Part shown: positions 34,542 through 44,031 of the stretch, piece by piece
Numbering within the stretch: position 1 is the stretch's first letter
Layout: each line of letters opens with the position of its first letter
Assembly: GCA_011526095.1 (NCBI GenBank)
Contig: WYBA01000045.1
Coordinates: forward strand, 52,713-116,712
Source: Myxococcales bacterium
GTDB taxonomy: Bacteria > Myxococcota_A > Polyangia > Haliangiales > Haliangiaceae
Direction: 5' to 3'
Length of the DNA stretch: 64,000 bases
Made by a program: the position numbers and the translations under genes
Notes under the pieces: generated by a model
The model's input: the letters and a program-made list of their open reading frames with translations, nothing else
Told to the model about the DNA's origin: nothing
Databases searched by the model: none

Positions 34542-36154
34542 GCCCCGACGGTAGCAGAGCGCGATCGGCGCAGCCAGATCACGGGCGGCGCGCGCGCGCG
34601 CTCGTCGCCGTCGCCGCGCTGGCCGCCGTCGTCGTCGCGGCGACGGTCGCCGCCGGGTGCGCCGCGCGCCGGCGGCGCACGCCCGACGACGCGATCGTGC
34701 TGCTGATCGAGAACCCGGTGGCCACGACCGACCCGCGCTACACGCTGTCGAGCTACGAGACCAAGCTGTCGCGGCTGATCGCGCCGGGGCTGATCCACAT
34801 CGACACCCCGGACCAGGCGCCGGCGCTGATGCTGGCCGAGCGGATCGATCGCGTCGACGACGTGACCTGGGACGTCACCGTGCGCGCCGACGCGCGGTTC
34901 TCCGACGGCGCGCCGGTGACCGCCGCCGACGTGGCGTGGACCTACGAGACGACGATCGCCCCGTCGTCCGACAGCGTCTACCGCAAGTCGTACCAGGAGC
35001 GGTTCTCGCGGGTCGAGGCGCTCGACGACCGCCGCGTCAGGTTCCACCTCGTCGCGCCGCTCGCGACGTTCGTCACCGACCTCGACTTCGGCATCCTGGC
35101 GCGCCACGCCGCGGGGCCCGACGGCCGGTTCCCCGGCGGCCGCGTCGTCGGCGCCGGCCCCTACGCGGTGCGCTCGCTGTCCGCGACCGAGATCGAGCTG
35201 GTCGCCAGCCCGCACTTCCACGGCGAGCGCCCGCGCGTGCCGCGGCTGGTCGTGAAGGTCGTGCGCGACGCCTCGGCGCGGATCCTGATGCTCGTCGGCG
35301 GCTCGGCCGACCTGATCCAGAACGCCGTCCGCCTCGATCTGATCGACGACGTCGCCGCGCGCCCGCGCGTCGAGCTCGCCGCGGGCCCGAGCTCGATCCT
35401 GACCTACCTGATGATGAACAACGAGGACCCGGTGCTCGCCGACGTCCGGGTCCGGCAGGCGATCGCCTTCGCGCTCGACCGTCCGGCGATCATCGACGCG
35501 AAGTTCTCCGGCCGCGCCGTGCTCGCCACCGGGCTGTTGCCGCCCGGGCACTGGGCCTACGCGGCCGACGTCGCCCGCTACGACCACGACCGCGCCCGCG
35601 CCGCGGCGCTGCTCGACGCCGCCGGCCACCCCGACCCCGACGGCGACGGGCCCGCGCCGCGGCTGCGTCTGGTCTACAAGACCTCGGCCGACCAGTTCCG
35701 CGTCGCGGTCGCCCGGGTGATCGCCGCCCAGCTCGCCGAGGTCGGGATCGCGGTCGAGGTCCGCGCGTTCGAGTTCGGCACGTTCTTCGCCGACGTCAAG
35801 AAGGGCAGCTACCAGCTCGCCACGATGCAGTCGACCGACATCGGCGAGCCCGACTTCTACCGCACGTTCTTCCACTCCGGCCGGATCCCGTCGCCGTCGG
35901 ACCCCAACGCGGGCAACCGCTGGCGCTACCGCAACGCCCGGATCGACGAGCTGACCGAGACCGGCCGCCGCGAGCTCGACCTCGAGCGCCGCAAGACGAT
36001 CTACCGCGAGGCCCAGCAGATCATCGCCGCCGAGGTCCCGATCATCGCGCTGTGGCACGAGGACAACGTCGTCCTCGCCAACCACACCGTGACTGGCTAC
36101 CGCATCCTCCCCAACGCCCGCTTCGGCGGCCTGGCGTCGGTCGAGAAGCGCTGA
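34532..36154 (+). CDS. SBP_bac_5 (peptide/nickel-type) solute-binding lipoprotein, orphan
   Basis: 540 residues from ATG 34532, the only in-frame start before the signal peptide ([16 protein letters not shown]) and lipobox VAAGC. Family-5 features include [59 protein letters not shown] and [10 protein letters not shown]. In the C-terminal lobe a peptide-binding-like arrangement ends with [13 protein letters not shown]. No permease or ATPase genes are adjacent, so it either works with a distant transporter or as a sensor component. It diverges from dacB with overlapping 5' ends, which hints at a cell-wall-peptide ligand, but this is only a guess. Confidence 0.88.
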   Translation: MTPRPDGSRARSAQPDHGRRARALVAVAALAAVVVAATVAAGCAARRRRTPDDAIVLLIENPVATTDPRYTLSSYETKLSRLIAPGLIHIDTPDQAPALMLAERIDRVDDVTWDVTVRADARFSDGAPVTAADVAWTYETTIAPSSDSVYRKSYQERFSRVEALDDRRVRFHLVAPLATFVTDLDFGILARHAAGPDGRFPGGRVVGAGPYAVRSLSATEIELVASPHFHGERPRVPRLVVKVVRDASARILMLVGGSADLIQNAVRLDLIDDVAARPRVELAAGPSSILTYLMMNNEDPVLADVRVRQAIAFALDRPAIIDAKFSGRAVLATGLLPPGHWAYAADVARYDHDRARAAALLDAAGHPDPDGDGPAPRLRLVYKTSADQFRVAVARVIAAQLAEVGIAVEVRAFEFGTFFADVKKGSYQLATMQSTDIGEPDFYRTFFHSGRIPSPSDPNAGNRWRYRNARIDELTETGRRELDLERRKTIYREAQQIIAAEVPIIALWHEDNVVLANHTVTGYRILPNARFGGLASVEKR

Positions 36155-36591
36155 GCCATCAGCTGCTGCTGACAGTCTCGGCTCGCGCGACCGCGTCGAA
36201 GACTGTCACCGTACTTCGACACGCGCCTCGCTGGCGCTCGGCGCTGCTCAGGACGAGCGGACCCTGGCTGTGCGTCCAAAGGCGTTCTCCAACGACGTCA
36301 GTGAGACCAGTCAGTGCCCGCACCCCGGGAGCCTTTGCCGGTGCTCGCGCCGCGCCACGCCGGCCCGGGTGACGCGAGCGTCGGGGGGCCTCCGCCGGCG
36401 AGTTCCGCAGCGGGGTCGTGCCAGCACGTGACTGCGTCGGCGCACGCGCGGGCACGGCGCCTCGCGGTCGCGTCACCGCGAGGACTGTCTGAGCCGGCGG
36501 GGGCGCCCCCGCGCGAGCGGCAGGCCCCGGGCCGGCGGCTCGCGGTCTTCTCCACCGCACACCCCAGGAACCACGTCGAGTGGTCGTCTGG
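36155..36591. other. 437-bp convergent intergenic region without a recognisable gene
   Basis: Between the SBP_bac_5 gene and the PilZ-like gene. It holds one copy of the 61-bp dispersed repeat, a 9-bp inverted repeat TGACAGTCT/AGACTGTCA (36170-36178 and 36200-36208) and a short CTCGCGGT...ACCGCGAG inverted repeat near 36470. Base composition is less third-position biased than the flanking genes. I see no convincing open reading frame, RNA gene or intrinsic terminator. Confidence 0.6.
36200..36260 (+). repeat. 61-bp dispersed repeat, copy 3
   Basis: Starts AGACTGTCACCG, contains ACTTCGACACG and CTCGCTGGCGCTCG, and ends GCTCAGGACGAGCGG. By eye it is about 85% identical to copy 1. Unlike the other two copies it is not followed by a GGAGAC tract. 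Confidence 0.75.
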
Positions 36592-37071
36592 TTACGCCGC
36601 CGCGGCGATCCGGTCGACCGCGTCCTCGACGTGCTCGCTGGCGCCGTAGTGGACCAGCAGCGGCGTCCCCACGAACGCCAGCCCGAGCGCGAAGTCGTCG
36701 CCGACGTCCTCGCGCAGCCAGCTCACCCGCGCCTTGAACCGGTAGGACAGGTGCGCGGCCTCGTCGTCGATCACCACCTCGACCACGTCACCCTCCTCGA
36801 CATACGGCGCCTGCCGGCACACCAGGCCGCCGGGCGTCAGCTCGCCGATGCGGACGCGGTCGTTGATCGCCTCGCCGCGGCCATCGCCGCGGCCCGCGCC
36901 GCGCAGCACGCAGGTCATCTCGGACCGCTCGCGCCGGGGCAAGGTAGCCTCGGTGGCGAACACCGCCTCGAGCGCGGTCAGCTCGATGACCTCGTCCATC
37001 TCCAGGCCGACCCCGGCCTCGCACTTGCCGAGCATCGCGCGGTACTGGTAGACGAGGTCGAGCGCGGTCAT
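36592..37071 (-). CDS. PilZ-like domain protein
   Basis: 159 residues from ATG 37071. An N-terminal helical half (LVYQYRAMLGKCEAG, EVIELTALEAVF) is followed by a beta-rich half resembling PilZ (RVRIGELTPGGLVCRQ, VEVVIDDEAAHLSYRFKARVSWLRE, DFALGLAFVGTP). The RxxxR c-di-GMP contact motif of canonical PilZ domains is not evident. It may therefore be a degenerate, non-binding PilZ of the type common in myxobacteria. No operon partner; it diverges from rarA across 206 bp that hold a TATTCG near the start and otherwise nothing obvious. Confidence 0.75.
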   Translation of the reverse strand: MTALDLVYQYRAMLGKCEAGVGLEMDEVIELTALEAVFATEATLPRRERSEMTCVLRGAGRGDGRGEAINDRVRIGELTPGGLVCRQAPYVEEGDVVEVVIDDEAAHLSYRFKARVSWLREDVGDDFALGLAFVGTPLLVHYGASEHVEDAVDRIAAAA

Positions 37072-37277
37072 GTCCGCGAATAGAGCAAGGCAAATGCCAT
37101 CGCCGCGCGATCCCTCGAACGAGCGCAACCGATGGAAATCCCGGGATCGGGGGAGGGGGGTGGCAGGGGGGCTGGCCGGGTTCGGCGTCACCAGGGGACA
37201 CGAGCCCCGTTGCACTGCACACACGATGTGGTCGCCGATTCCTACAGAGTGAACGGAAAGCGCCGCGGATTGCTGTA

Positions 37278-38606
37278 ATGGACCTCTTCCAGAAAAGCGC
37301 GGAGAAGCGCCGCACGCACCAGCCGCTCGCCGAGCGCATGCGCCCGCAATCCTTGGCGGAGCTGGTCGGTCAGGGCCACCTGCTGGCGCCGGGCCGGCTG
37401 CTCGGTCAGCTCGCGCCGGGGCGGACGCTCCCATCGCTCATCCTCTGGGGCCCCCCTGGGAGCGGCAAGACCACCCTCGCGCGCCTGCTCGGCGAGGCGG
37501 TGCGCGCGCACCTGATCGCACTTTCGGCGGTGACGTCGGGCGTGAAGGAGGTGCGCGAGGTGGTGGCCGAGGCGGCCACGCGGCGTGACCAGTACGGTCA
37601 CCGGACGCTCCTGTTCATCGACGAGATCCACCGGTTCTCGAAGGCGCAGCAGGACGCCCTGCTGCCCCACGTCGAGGCGGGCACGGTCACGCTGGTCGGC
37701 GCCACGACGGAGAATCCTTCGTTCGGCGTGATCGCCGCGCTGCTGTCGCGGTGCCGGGTGGTCCGGCTCGAGCCGCTCGCGGACGACCAGCTCGCCGCGC
37801 TGGCCCGGCGGGCGCTGACCGACCGCGACCGCGGCCTGGGCGCGCTCGAGGTGACGATCGCCGACGAGCCGCTGGCGCACCTGGTCGATCGCGCCGCCGG
37901 CGACGCGCGCCGGATGTACGGCATCCTCGAGGTCGCGGCGCAGCTCGCCGGGGCTGGCGCCGCGATCACCGACGCCCACCTCGACGAGGCGTCGCAGCAG
38001 AAGACCCTGACCTACGACCGCAGCGGCGACGAGCACTACGGCGTCGTCTCGGCCTTCATCAAGAGCATGCGCGGCTCGGACCCGGACGCCGCGGTCTACT
38101 GGATGACGCGGATGCTCGAGGCCGGCGAGGACCCGCGGTTCGTCATCCGCCGGATGGTCATCTTCGCGTCCGAGGACGTCGGCAACGCCGACCCGCAGGC
38201 GCTGGTCGTGGCGGTGGCGGCGCTGCAGGCCTACGAGCTGGTCGGGCTCCCCGAGGGCGTGCTGCCGCTGACCCAGGCGGTCGTCTACCTGGCGACCGCG
38301 CCGAAGTCGAACACCGCGCTGACGAGCTACGCGGCGGCCCGCAAGGCGGTGCGCGAGCGCGGTGCCCTGCCGGTGCCGCCCGAGCTCCGGCCGGCGTCGA
38401 CCGAGCTGGCCCGCAAGATGGGGCACGGCGAGGGCTACAGGTACCCCCACGACTTCGAGGGCGCCTACGTCCCGGCCGACTACCTGCCGGAGGCGCTGCG
38501 CGGCGAGCGGTTCTACCAGCCCACCGACTCGGGCTACGAGGCCGAGCTCCGGGCCCGGCTGGAGGCGTGGGCGGCGCGTCGCCAGCCCTCGAAGAAGGGC
38601 GTGTAG
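37278..38606 (+). CDS. rarA: Replication-associated recombination protein RarA (MgsA)
   Basis: 442 residues, the family length. It has the N-terminal AERMRPQSLAELVGQGHLL, Walker A GPPGSGKTTLARLL, Walker B LFIDEIHRFSKAQQD and sensor 1 VGATTENPSF. The C-terminal tetramerisation region has DAAVYWMTRMLEAGEDPRFV and the conserved FASEDVGNADP. RarA is a AAA+ clamp-loader-like ATPase acting at stalled replication forks. ATG 37278 is followed directly by FQKSAEKR. Confidence in identity is high. Confidence 0.97.
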   Translation: MDLFQKSAEKRRTHQPLAERMRPQSLAELVGQGHLLAPGRLLGQLAPGRTLPSLILWGPPGSGKTTLARLLGEAVRAHLIALSAVTSGVKEVREVVAEAATRRDQYGHRTLLFIDEIHRFSKAQQDALLPHVEAGTVTLVGATTENPSFGVIAALLSRCRVVRLEPLADDQLAALARRALTDRDRGLGALEVTIADEPLAHLVDRAAGDARRMYGILEVAAQLAGAGAAITDAHLDEASQQKTLTYDRSGDEHYGVVSAFIKSMRGSDPDAAVYWMTRMLEAGEDPRFVIRRMVIFASEDVGNADPQALVVAVAALQAYELVGLPEGVLPLTQAVVYLATAPKSNTALTSYAAARKAVRERGALPVPPELRPASTELARKMGHGEGYRYPHDFEGAYVPADYLPEALRGERFYQPTDSGYEAELRARLEAWAARRQPSKKGV

Positions 38607-38635
38607 ACCCGCGAAATGTGGTATTCGTGGGGCCG

Positions 38636-38902
38636 ATGTCACAGGCCATGGACCCCGCTCACGAGGAGCTGTTCCTCGGTATCGCCCACGCGCTGTTCAT
38701 GAACCGATTGCACGTCCTCCGCCTGACCGAGGTCGTGCGCCTCGGCATCCGGCCCAACTCCGAGGACGGCATGATGGATGTCCCGGAGGGCCTGGACAAG
38801 GACCTCAAGGACCAGGCCATCGCCTACGTCCTCAAGTGCTTCCCCGACGCCTGGGGCTCGAAGATCCAGGCCGCGAAGTCGCGCTGGCTCGGGCTCGACT
38901 GA
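38636..38902 (+). CDS. Small acidic protein of unknown function
   Basis: 88 residues from ATG 38636 (ATG 38648 is an alternative). Helical and soluble: HEELFLGIAHALFMNRLHVL, IRPNSEDGMMDVPEGLDKDL and a C-terminal FPDAWGSKIQAAKSRW. No family recognised. It starts 29 bp after rarA and may be cotranscribed. Third-position G+C and codon use match the neighbours, so it is likely a real gene. Confidence 0.7.
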   Translation: MSQAMDPAHEELFLGIAHALFMNRLHVLRLTEVVRLGIRPNSEDGMMDVPEGLDKDLKDQAIAYVLKCFPDAWGSKIQAAKSRWLGLD

Positions 38903-38923
38903 CCCGGGCGTCGGCGCCGCGGA

Positions 38924-38956
38924 CGCCGCTTCTGGCGCCGCTTCTGGCGCCGCTTC
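38924..38956. repeat. 12-bp tandem repeat between convergent genes
   Basis: CGCCGCTTCTGG repeated 2.8 times, running into the last codons of hpnC on the minus strand. The 54-bp gap also has GGCGTC/GACGCC complementarity. A role as a transcript end is possible. Confidence 0.7.
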
Positions 38957-39943
38957 TCAGACTTCCTTGACCCAGTCCGCCAGGCGGCGGGCCAGGTTGA
39001 TCGCGCGCGGGCCGAGCGTCTCGCCGCGCCACGCCAGCGCGCGGGTGACGACGACGGCCTTGTCGGCGGCGTCGAGGCGCGGGCGGTGCTCGAGCAGGTG
39101 GTCGCCGGCGTCGGCGATCTTGTCGAGGATCCGCATGCCGCCGTGCCACATCAGGGCGAGCTCGACGGCGAGGTCCGCGCCGACCTTGTCGACCAGGGGC
39201 CGCGACCGCTCGAACAGCGCGCGGGTCCGCGCGACCTCGTAGCGGGCGAGCGCGCCGACCGCCGGGGTCACCCGGCGCTGGGCGAGGTCGTCGGCGGTGA
39301 CGCCGAAGTGGCGCAGGTCGTCCTGCGGGATGTAGATCCGGCCGCGCGCGAGGTCCGCCGGGATGTCCTGGAGCAGGCGCGCGAACGCCAGCCCGGTGGC
39401 GAGGTCGTCGGCGTAGGCGTGCAGCTCGGGCCCGCGGTAGCCGGCGATGTACAGCCACAGGTGCGCGAGCGGCTCGGCCGCCTGCGCGGTGTAGCTGCGC
39501 AGCTCGTCGAACCGGGCGAAGCTCTTGACCTCGAGGTCCGTCCGGAACCCGGACAGCAGGGCCACGAACTCGGTGATCGGCAGCGAGAACGTCTTGATCG
39601 TGTCGCGCAGCGCGACGAACACCGGGTGCTCGGCCGGCTGGCCGAAGTAGCACTGGTGGAGCTGCTCCTCCCACCGGTCGAGCTCGTAGGCGCGCCGGCC
39701 CTCGTACTGCGCCTCGTCGGCGAAGTCGTCCGCGACGCGGGCGAACGCGAAGATCGCGTAGATGTGCTTGCGCAGCGCGGTGCGGGTGAAGAACGACGCG
39801 ACCGGGAAGTTGTGGTGCCGCGACCGGCACAGCGCCTCGCAGTAGCTGTAGCAGGCGTCGAGCTCCAGCGTCGGCGGCATCGGGACGGCGGCGGCCGGGA
39901 CCAGGGCGGCGGCGGAGGAACGGTGACCGATGCGCTGGATCAT
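38957..39943 (-). CDS. hpnC: Squalene/phytoene-synthase-family enzyme, HpnC-like
   Basis: 328 residues from ATG 39943. It has the family substrate-binding motifs FARVADDFADE (first Asp-rich motif) and LLQDIPADLARGRIYIP (second motif, here with QDIPAD). The N-terminal CRSRHHNFPVASFFT is the HpnC signature region. HpnC condenses farnesyl diphosphate toward hydroxysqualene in the HpnCDE route, but HpnD and HpnE are not present here. It could also act as a phytoene or squalene synthase. ATG overlaps the HMG-CoA reductase stop (ATGA at 39940-39943), so it is the last gene of the mevalonate operon and directs prenyl diphosphate into C30 isoprenoids. Confidence 0.9.
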   Translation of the reverse strand: MIQRIGHRSSAAALVPAAAVPMPPTLELDACYSYCEALCRSRHHNFPVASFFTRTALRKHIYAIFAFARVADDFADEAQYEGRRAYELDRWEEQLHQCYFGQPAEHPVFVALRDTIKTFSLPITEFVALLSGFRTDLEVKSFARFDELRSYTAQAAEPLAHLWLYIAGYRGPELHAYADDLATGLAFARLLQDIPADLARGRIYIPQDDLRHFGVTADDLAQRRVTPAVGALARYEVARTRALFERSRPLVDKVGADLAVELALMWHGGMRILDKIADAGDHLLEHRPRLDAADKAVVVTRALAWRGETLGPRAINLARRLADWVKEV

Positions 39944-41136
39944 GGGCGGGCTCCTCGGGCGTGCTTGCGGGCGTGCAGGGCCATGTGGCCGCGCTGGATG
40001 CCTTCGGTGGCGAGCGCGCGCAGCGCCGCCAGGTTGGTGGCGAGCCCGGCGGCGCCGGCGATCGCGGCGAGGTCGGTCGCGGTCTCGACGCCGGCGAGGT
40101 GCAGCGCGAGCTTGGCGCCGCGGTGGGCGAGCAGCGCGCCGCCGACGGTGCCGACCGCCAGGGGCAGCGCCAGCGCGCCGCGCAGCGCGCCGTCGGCGTC
40201 GACCCGCCACGTCGCGAGCGGGCGGTAGGTCCCGCTGATCGCGGCGAACGCGTGGGCGCCGGCCTCGACCGCGCGCCAGTCCTGGCCGGTCGCCACCAGC
40301 ACGGCGTCGATGCCGTTCATGATGCCCTTGTTGTGGGTCGCGGCGCGGTACGGGTCGACCTCGGCGAACCGCGACGCCGAGGCGATCGCGGCCGCGACCT
40401 CGGCGCCCTCGATCGACGCGTCGCTGGCGTCGCGCAGCTCCGCCGGCGACACCCGGCAGGTGACGCGCACGGTGCGGCGGTCGGTGAGGTTGGACAGGAT
40501 GCGCAGCCCGACGTCGCCGTCGGCGAGCTCGGCGACGCGGTCGGCCAGGCCCTCGCACAGCGTGTTGACCAGGTTCGCGCCCATCGCGTCGCAGCAGTCG
40601 ACGTGGAGGTGGACGACGACGACGCCGCCGTCGGGGCCGGTGCCGGGCTGGGCCAGCACGCGGACCTCGAGATCGACCGGGCCGCCGCCGCGCTCGACCA
40701 GCCGCGGCACCAGCGCGCGCGCGGCGGCGAGCAGCTCCGGCCGCGCGCCCTCGAGCGCGCGCACCGCGGCCTCGACGTCGTCGATCTGCACGACCTGGAT
40801 CTGGCCGATCATCACCGGCGGCGTCGCCTCGGTGAGGAACCCGCCGGTGGGGCGCGCCATCCGCGCCGCGTTCGACGCGGCCGCGACGATCGACGGCTCC
40901 TCGACCGCCATCGGGACGAGCCGATCGACGCCGTCGATCACGAAGTTCGTCGCGATCGCCAGCGGCAGCGCGAACGTCCCGACGACGTTCTCGATCATGT
41001 GATCGGCGGCGTCGAGGGACAGGCCGCCGCCGTCGAGCTCGCTCCACGCGGTGGGCGACAGGCCGCGGGCCGCCGCGACCTGCGCGCGGCGCTCGGGGAC
41101 GCCGAGGCGGTAGAGGCCGGGCAGACGGGACGACAT
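39940..41136 (-). CDS. mvaA: Class II HMG-CoA reductase
   Basis: 398 residues, shorter than most class II enzymes (about 425) but with all key residues. The catalytic Glu is in GGFLTEATPP (about 101), Asp in HVDCCDAMGANLVNT (about 182), Lys in THNKGIMNG (about 269) and the late His in GHMALHARKH (about 383). It reduces HMG-CoA to mevalonate with NAD(P)H. ATG 41136 shares a base with the phosphomevalonate kinase stop (TGATG). HMG-CoA synthase is not in this window. Confidence 0.95.
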   Translation of the reverse strand: MSSRLPGLYRLGVPERRAQVAAARGLSPTAWSELDGGGLSLDAADHMIENVVGTFALPLAIATNFVIDGVDRLVPMAVEEPSIVAAASNAARMARPTGGFLTEATPPVMIGQIQVVQIDDVEAAVRALEGARPELLAAARALVPRLVERGGGPVDLEVRVLAQPGTGPDGGVVVVHLHVDCCDAMGANLVNTLCEGLADRVAELADGDVGLRILSNLTDRRTVRVTCRVSPAELRDASDASIEGAEVAAAIASASRFAEVDPYRAATHNKGIMNGIDAVLVATGQDWRAVEAGAHAFAAISGTYRPLATWRVDADGALRGALALPLAVGTVGGALLAHRGAKLALHLAGVETATDLAAIAGAAGLATNLAALRALATEGIQRGHMALHARKHARGARP

Positions 41137-42077
41137 CAGGCGCGAAGGTACGAAACGCCCCCCTCGATGTAAACGCCGCGTTGATCGATCGGCAGGTCGA
41201 GGGGCTGGCACCCGTGTTGGATGAGCGCGGAGGCGAGGAGCGTTACATCCGTTGCGGCCGGGACCACCGCGATCGCCACGTCGCCGCCGCCGGCGCCGGT
41301 CGTCTTGACCGCCCCGCCGACCTGTCGGACCACTGACCGCACGGTCTCGACCACCGGCGGCTCCAGCGGTACGCTCGTGGCCTGCGCCAGCGCCGCGATC
41401 GCCGCGCAACCCTGGTCGATCGCTGCGATCACCGCGGCCGCGTCACGGGCGGCGGCGAGCGCCTCGGCCGCCGCGGACGTGCGGGTCAGGGCGGCCCCGA
41501 CGGCGGTCGGGTGGGCGGCGCGCGCCCGGTTCACCGCCGCGACCAGGGTGACCGTGTCGGCCGGGACGCCCGTCCACACCGGCAGCCAGGTCACCGCGGG
41601 GAGCGTCAGCGGGGTCGCGGCGCCGGCGCGGAACGCGATCACGCCGCCGTGCGCGGCCGCCGCGACGTCGGCCCCGGAGCCGGCGGCGCCGCGCGCGGCC
41701 TGGGCCGCGGCGTGGGCGGCGTGGGCGAGGCGGTGGACGTGGCGCGGGTCGACCGGCCGGCCGGTCGCCGCGAGCGCGGCGCCGATCGCCGCGACGGTGG
41801 CCGCCGCGCTCGACCCCAGCCCGAGCTTGATCCCGCCGTCGTCGCGCAGCGCCGAGCTGTCGACCGCGATCGTGGCGATCGCGGCGGCGGCGTCGGCGAG
41901 GCCGTCGGCGGCGAGCGCGTCCGCCGCGGCGTCGAGGAACGGCGACGGCTCGCGTCCGGGACCGCCGACGGTGGCGCGGGCGCGCCGCGCGACCGCGGCG
42001 ACGACCGCGAGCCCGCCGTCGAGGACGCCGTACTCGCCGGCGAGGATCAGCTTGCCCGGCGCGCTGACCGTCAGCAC
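41136..42077 (-). CDS. mvaK2: GHMP kinase, probable phosphomevalonate kinase
   Basis: 313 residues from GTG 42077. GHMP motifs: PGKLILAGEYGVLDGG at the N-terminus (APGKLxLxGEY is typical of phosphomevalonate kinases), motif 2 LGLGSSAAATVAA and motif 3 KTTGAGGGDVA. Position in the operon (between decarboxylase and HMG-CoA reductase) and the GEYGV variant, in contrast to GEHAV in the mevalonate kinase, support the assignment. It phosphorylates mevalonate-5-phosphate. The start overlaps the decarboxylase stop by seven bases and the stop overlaps the reductase start. Confidence 0.88.
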   Translation of the reverse strand: MLTVSAPGKLILAGEYGVLDGGLAVVAAVARRARATVGGPGREPSPFLDAAADALAADGLADAAAAIATIAVDSSALRDDGGIKLGLGSSAAATVAAIGAALAATGRPVDPRHVHRLAHAAHAAAQAARGAAGSGADVAAAAHGGVIAFRAGAATPLTLPAVTWLPVWTGVPADTVTLVAAVNRARAAHPTAVGAALTRTSAAAEALAAARDAAAVIAAIDQGCAAIAALAQATSVPLEPPVVETVRSVVRQVGGAVKTTGAGGGDVAIAVVPAATDVTLLASALIQHGCQPLDLPIDQRGVYIEGGVSYLRA

Positions 42078-43117
42078 GCCGCCGCGTCCTCGACGACGAC
42101 CGCCGGGCCGCCCGCGGCGCTGATCATCACCTCGGTCACGCCGGCGGTGGCGCGCATCGCCGCGGCGACCGCGTCGGCGTCGGCCGCGGTGGTCAGCACC
42201 TTGACGTGCGGGCCGGCGTCCATCGTGCCCCACGCGGCGCGGCCGGCGCCGCGCAGCGCGCGCACCGTCGCCAGGCACGCCAGCGTCGCCGGCTGCCAGT
42301 AGATGATCGCCGGGCGCGAGGCGATCGCGGCGGCGTGCATCGCCAGCGCGTTGGCCTCGACCAGCGCGCCGAGCGCGGCGACGTCGCCCGCGGCGATCGC
42401 CGCCTCGGCGGCGGGCAGGTCGCGCTCGACCGCGGCGATCCACGCGGCGTAGAACGGCGAGGTCTCGGCGCAGTGATCCATCGCGTCGCGCGAGCCGATC
42501 GTCTTGGGCACGCCGCCGCCGACGATCGCGATCACCATCCGCAGGGTCGACGTCAGCGGCGACGGCAGCGCGACCGCGTAGGCCTCGTCGTCGTCCGAGG
42601 AGCGCGCGTCGGCGCCGCGGTCGGTCGGCGTCCCGGCGTGGAGCCGGACCAGGCCGCCGAAGATCGACCGCGCGGCCGAGCCCGAGCCCTGGCGCGCCAG
42701 GATCGACAGCTCGCGCGCGGTCAGCGTCAGCCCGGCGGCGCGGGTCGCGGCGAGCGCGAGCGCGGCGTAGCCCGAGGCCGACGACGCCAGGCCCGACGCG
42801 GTGGGGAAGTGGTTGGTCGAGTCGACGCGCGCGCGGGTCGCGATCCCGGCGCGCGCGCGGACCAGGTCGAGCCAGGCCGAGGTGCGGCCGAGCTCGCCGG
42901 CGCCGGCGGGGCGGCCGTCGAGCGACATCGTGTCGGCGGGTAGCGCGGGGTCGAACGCGACGTGGGTGACCGTGGTCAGCGCGTCGAGCGTGAGCGACAG
43001 GCTGCCGGCGGCGGGCAGGTTGCGCGCGGCGTCGCGCTTGCCCCAGTACTTGACGAGCGCGATGTTGGCGTGGGCGCGCGCGGTGACGGCGCGGGGCAGC
43101 GGGCTCGACGGGCTCAT
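42071..43117 (-). CDS. mvaD: Diphosphomevalonate decarboxylase
   Basis: 348 residues from ATG 43117. It has the signature ANIALVKYWGKRD near residue 17, SGLASSASGYAALAL (the ATP-binding loop), DSTNHFPTASG, and GTMDAGPHVKVL with the catalytic Asp. It converts mevalonate diphosphate to isopentenyl diphosphate with ATP use and CO2 release. ATG overlaps the mevalonate kinase stop (ATGA at 43114-43117). The sequence and length are typical of bacterial enzymes. Confidence 0.95.
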   Translation of the reverse strand: MSPSSPLPRAVTARAHANIALVKYWGKRDAARNLPAAGSLSLTLDALTTVTHVAFDPALPADTMSLDGRPAGAGELGRTSAWLDLVRARAGIATRARVDSTNHFPTASGLASSASGYAALALAATRAAGLTLTARELSILARQGSGSAARSIFGGLVRLHAGTPTDRGADARSSDDDEAYAVALPSPLTSTLRMVIAIVGGGVPKTIGSRDAMDHCAETSPFYAAWIAAVERDLPAAEAAIAAGDVAALGALVEANALAMHAAAIASRPAIIYWQPATLACLATVRALRGAGRAAWGTMDAGPHVKVLTTAADADAVAAAMRATAGVTEVMISAAGGPAVVVEDAAAC

Positions 43118-44031
43118 GGCGTGGCTCCGACCTGGCAGGGGAACGCGACGCGCCCGGCGGCGCGCCACGCGGCGAGGACCTCGTCCTGGCGGCCGGGCGC
43201 CAGCGCGATCACCGCGCCGCCGCCGCCGGCGCCGGTGAGCTTGGCGCCGAGCGCGCCGGCGCCGAGCGCGGCCTCGACCAGCGCGTCGAGCCCGGGCGAC
43301 GACACGCCGAGCGCGGCGAGCGTGCGGTGCGCGGCGGTGAACAGCGCGCCGAGCCGCGCCAGGTCCGGCGCGGCCGAGGTGACGATCGCGGCGCCCTCGG
43401 TCGCGGCGGCGCCGAGCGCGGCGAGCTGGTCGCCTGCGCGCGCGGGCGCCGCGGCGAGCGCCTCGGCGACGCGCGCGACCATCGCCGCGGTCGAGCGCGG
43501 CTCGCCCGACAGCCCGACGACGAGCGGCAGCGGCGCGGCGGCCAGCGGCGCCAGGCCGGCGCCACGGCGGTAGACCCCCAGCCCGCCGCGCAGCGCGAGC
43601 GCGACGTCGACGCCCGACGGGTTGCCGTGGAAGCAGCGCTCGCCTGCGTTCGCGGCGTCGGCGAGCGCGTCGGGCGACGGCGCCGTGCCGGCGAGCGCGG
43701 CCAGCGCGCGGGCCACCGCGACGGTCGTCGCGGCCGACGAGCCGAGCCCGGCGGCGGCGGGTAGGTCGGCGTCGCCGTCGAGCGCGCCGCGGGTGACGCC
43801 GAGCGCGGCGGCGACCGCGGCGAGCGCGCGCGCCACCGGGTGGTCGTCTCCGGCGGCGACGTCGAGGCCCCACGACGCGATCCGCAGCCGCAGCGGCCCG
43901 TCCGTCGCGGTCAGCCGGACGCCGCGGTCGATCGCGCCGGCGAGCGCCGGGTGGCCGTGGACGACGGCGTGCTCGCCGAGGAGGATGACCTTGCCGAGGG
44001 CGCGGACCGACGCGCCGGCCTGCGCGGTCAC
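43114..44031 (-). CDS. mvaK1: Mevalonate kinase
   Basis: 305 residues from GTG 44031. GHMP motifs: GKVILLGEHAVVHGHPALA at the N-terminus, which is the classical mevalonate kinase form; motif 2 AAGLGSSAATTVA; NPSGVDVALAL after it; and motif 3 KLTGAGGGGAVI. It phosphorylates mevalonate at O5. GTG overlaps the fni stop (GTGA at 44028-44031) and its stop overlaps the decarboxylase start, so the five pathway genes form one translationally coupled block. Confidence 0.95.
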   Translation of the reverse strand: MTAQAGASVRALGKVILLGEHAVVHGHPALAGAIDRGVRLTATDGPLRLRIASWGLDVAAGDDHPVARALAAVAAALGVTRGALDGDADLPAAAGLGSSAATTVAVARALAALAGTAPSPDALADAANAGERCFHGNPSGVDVALALRGGLGVYRRGAGLAPLAAAPLPLVVGLSGEPRSTAAMVARVAEALAAAPARAGDQLAALGAAATEGAAIVTSAAPDLARLGALFTAAHRTLAALGVSSPGLDALVEAALGAGALGAKLTGAGGGGAVIALAPGRQDEVLAAWRAAGRVAFPCQVGATP

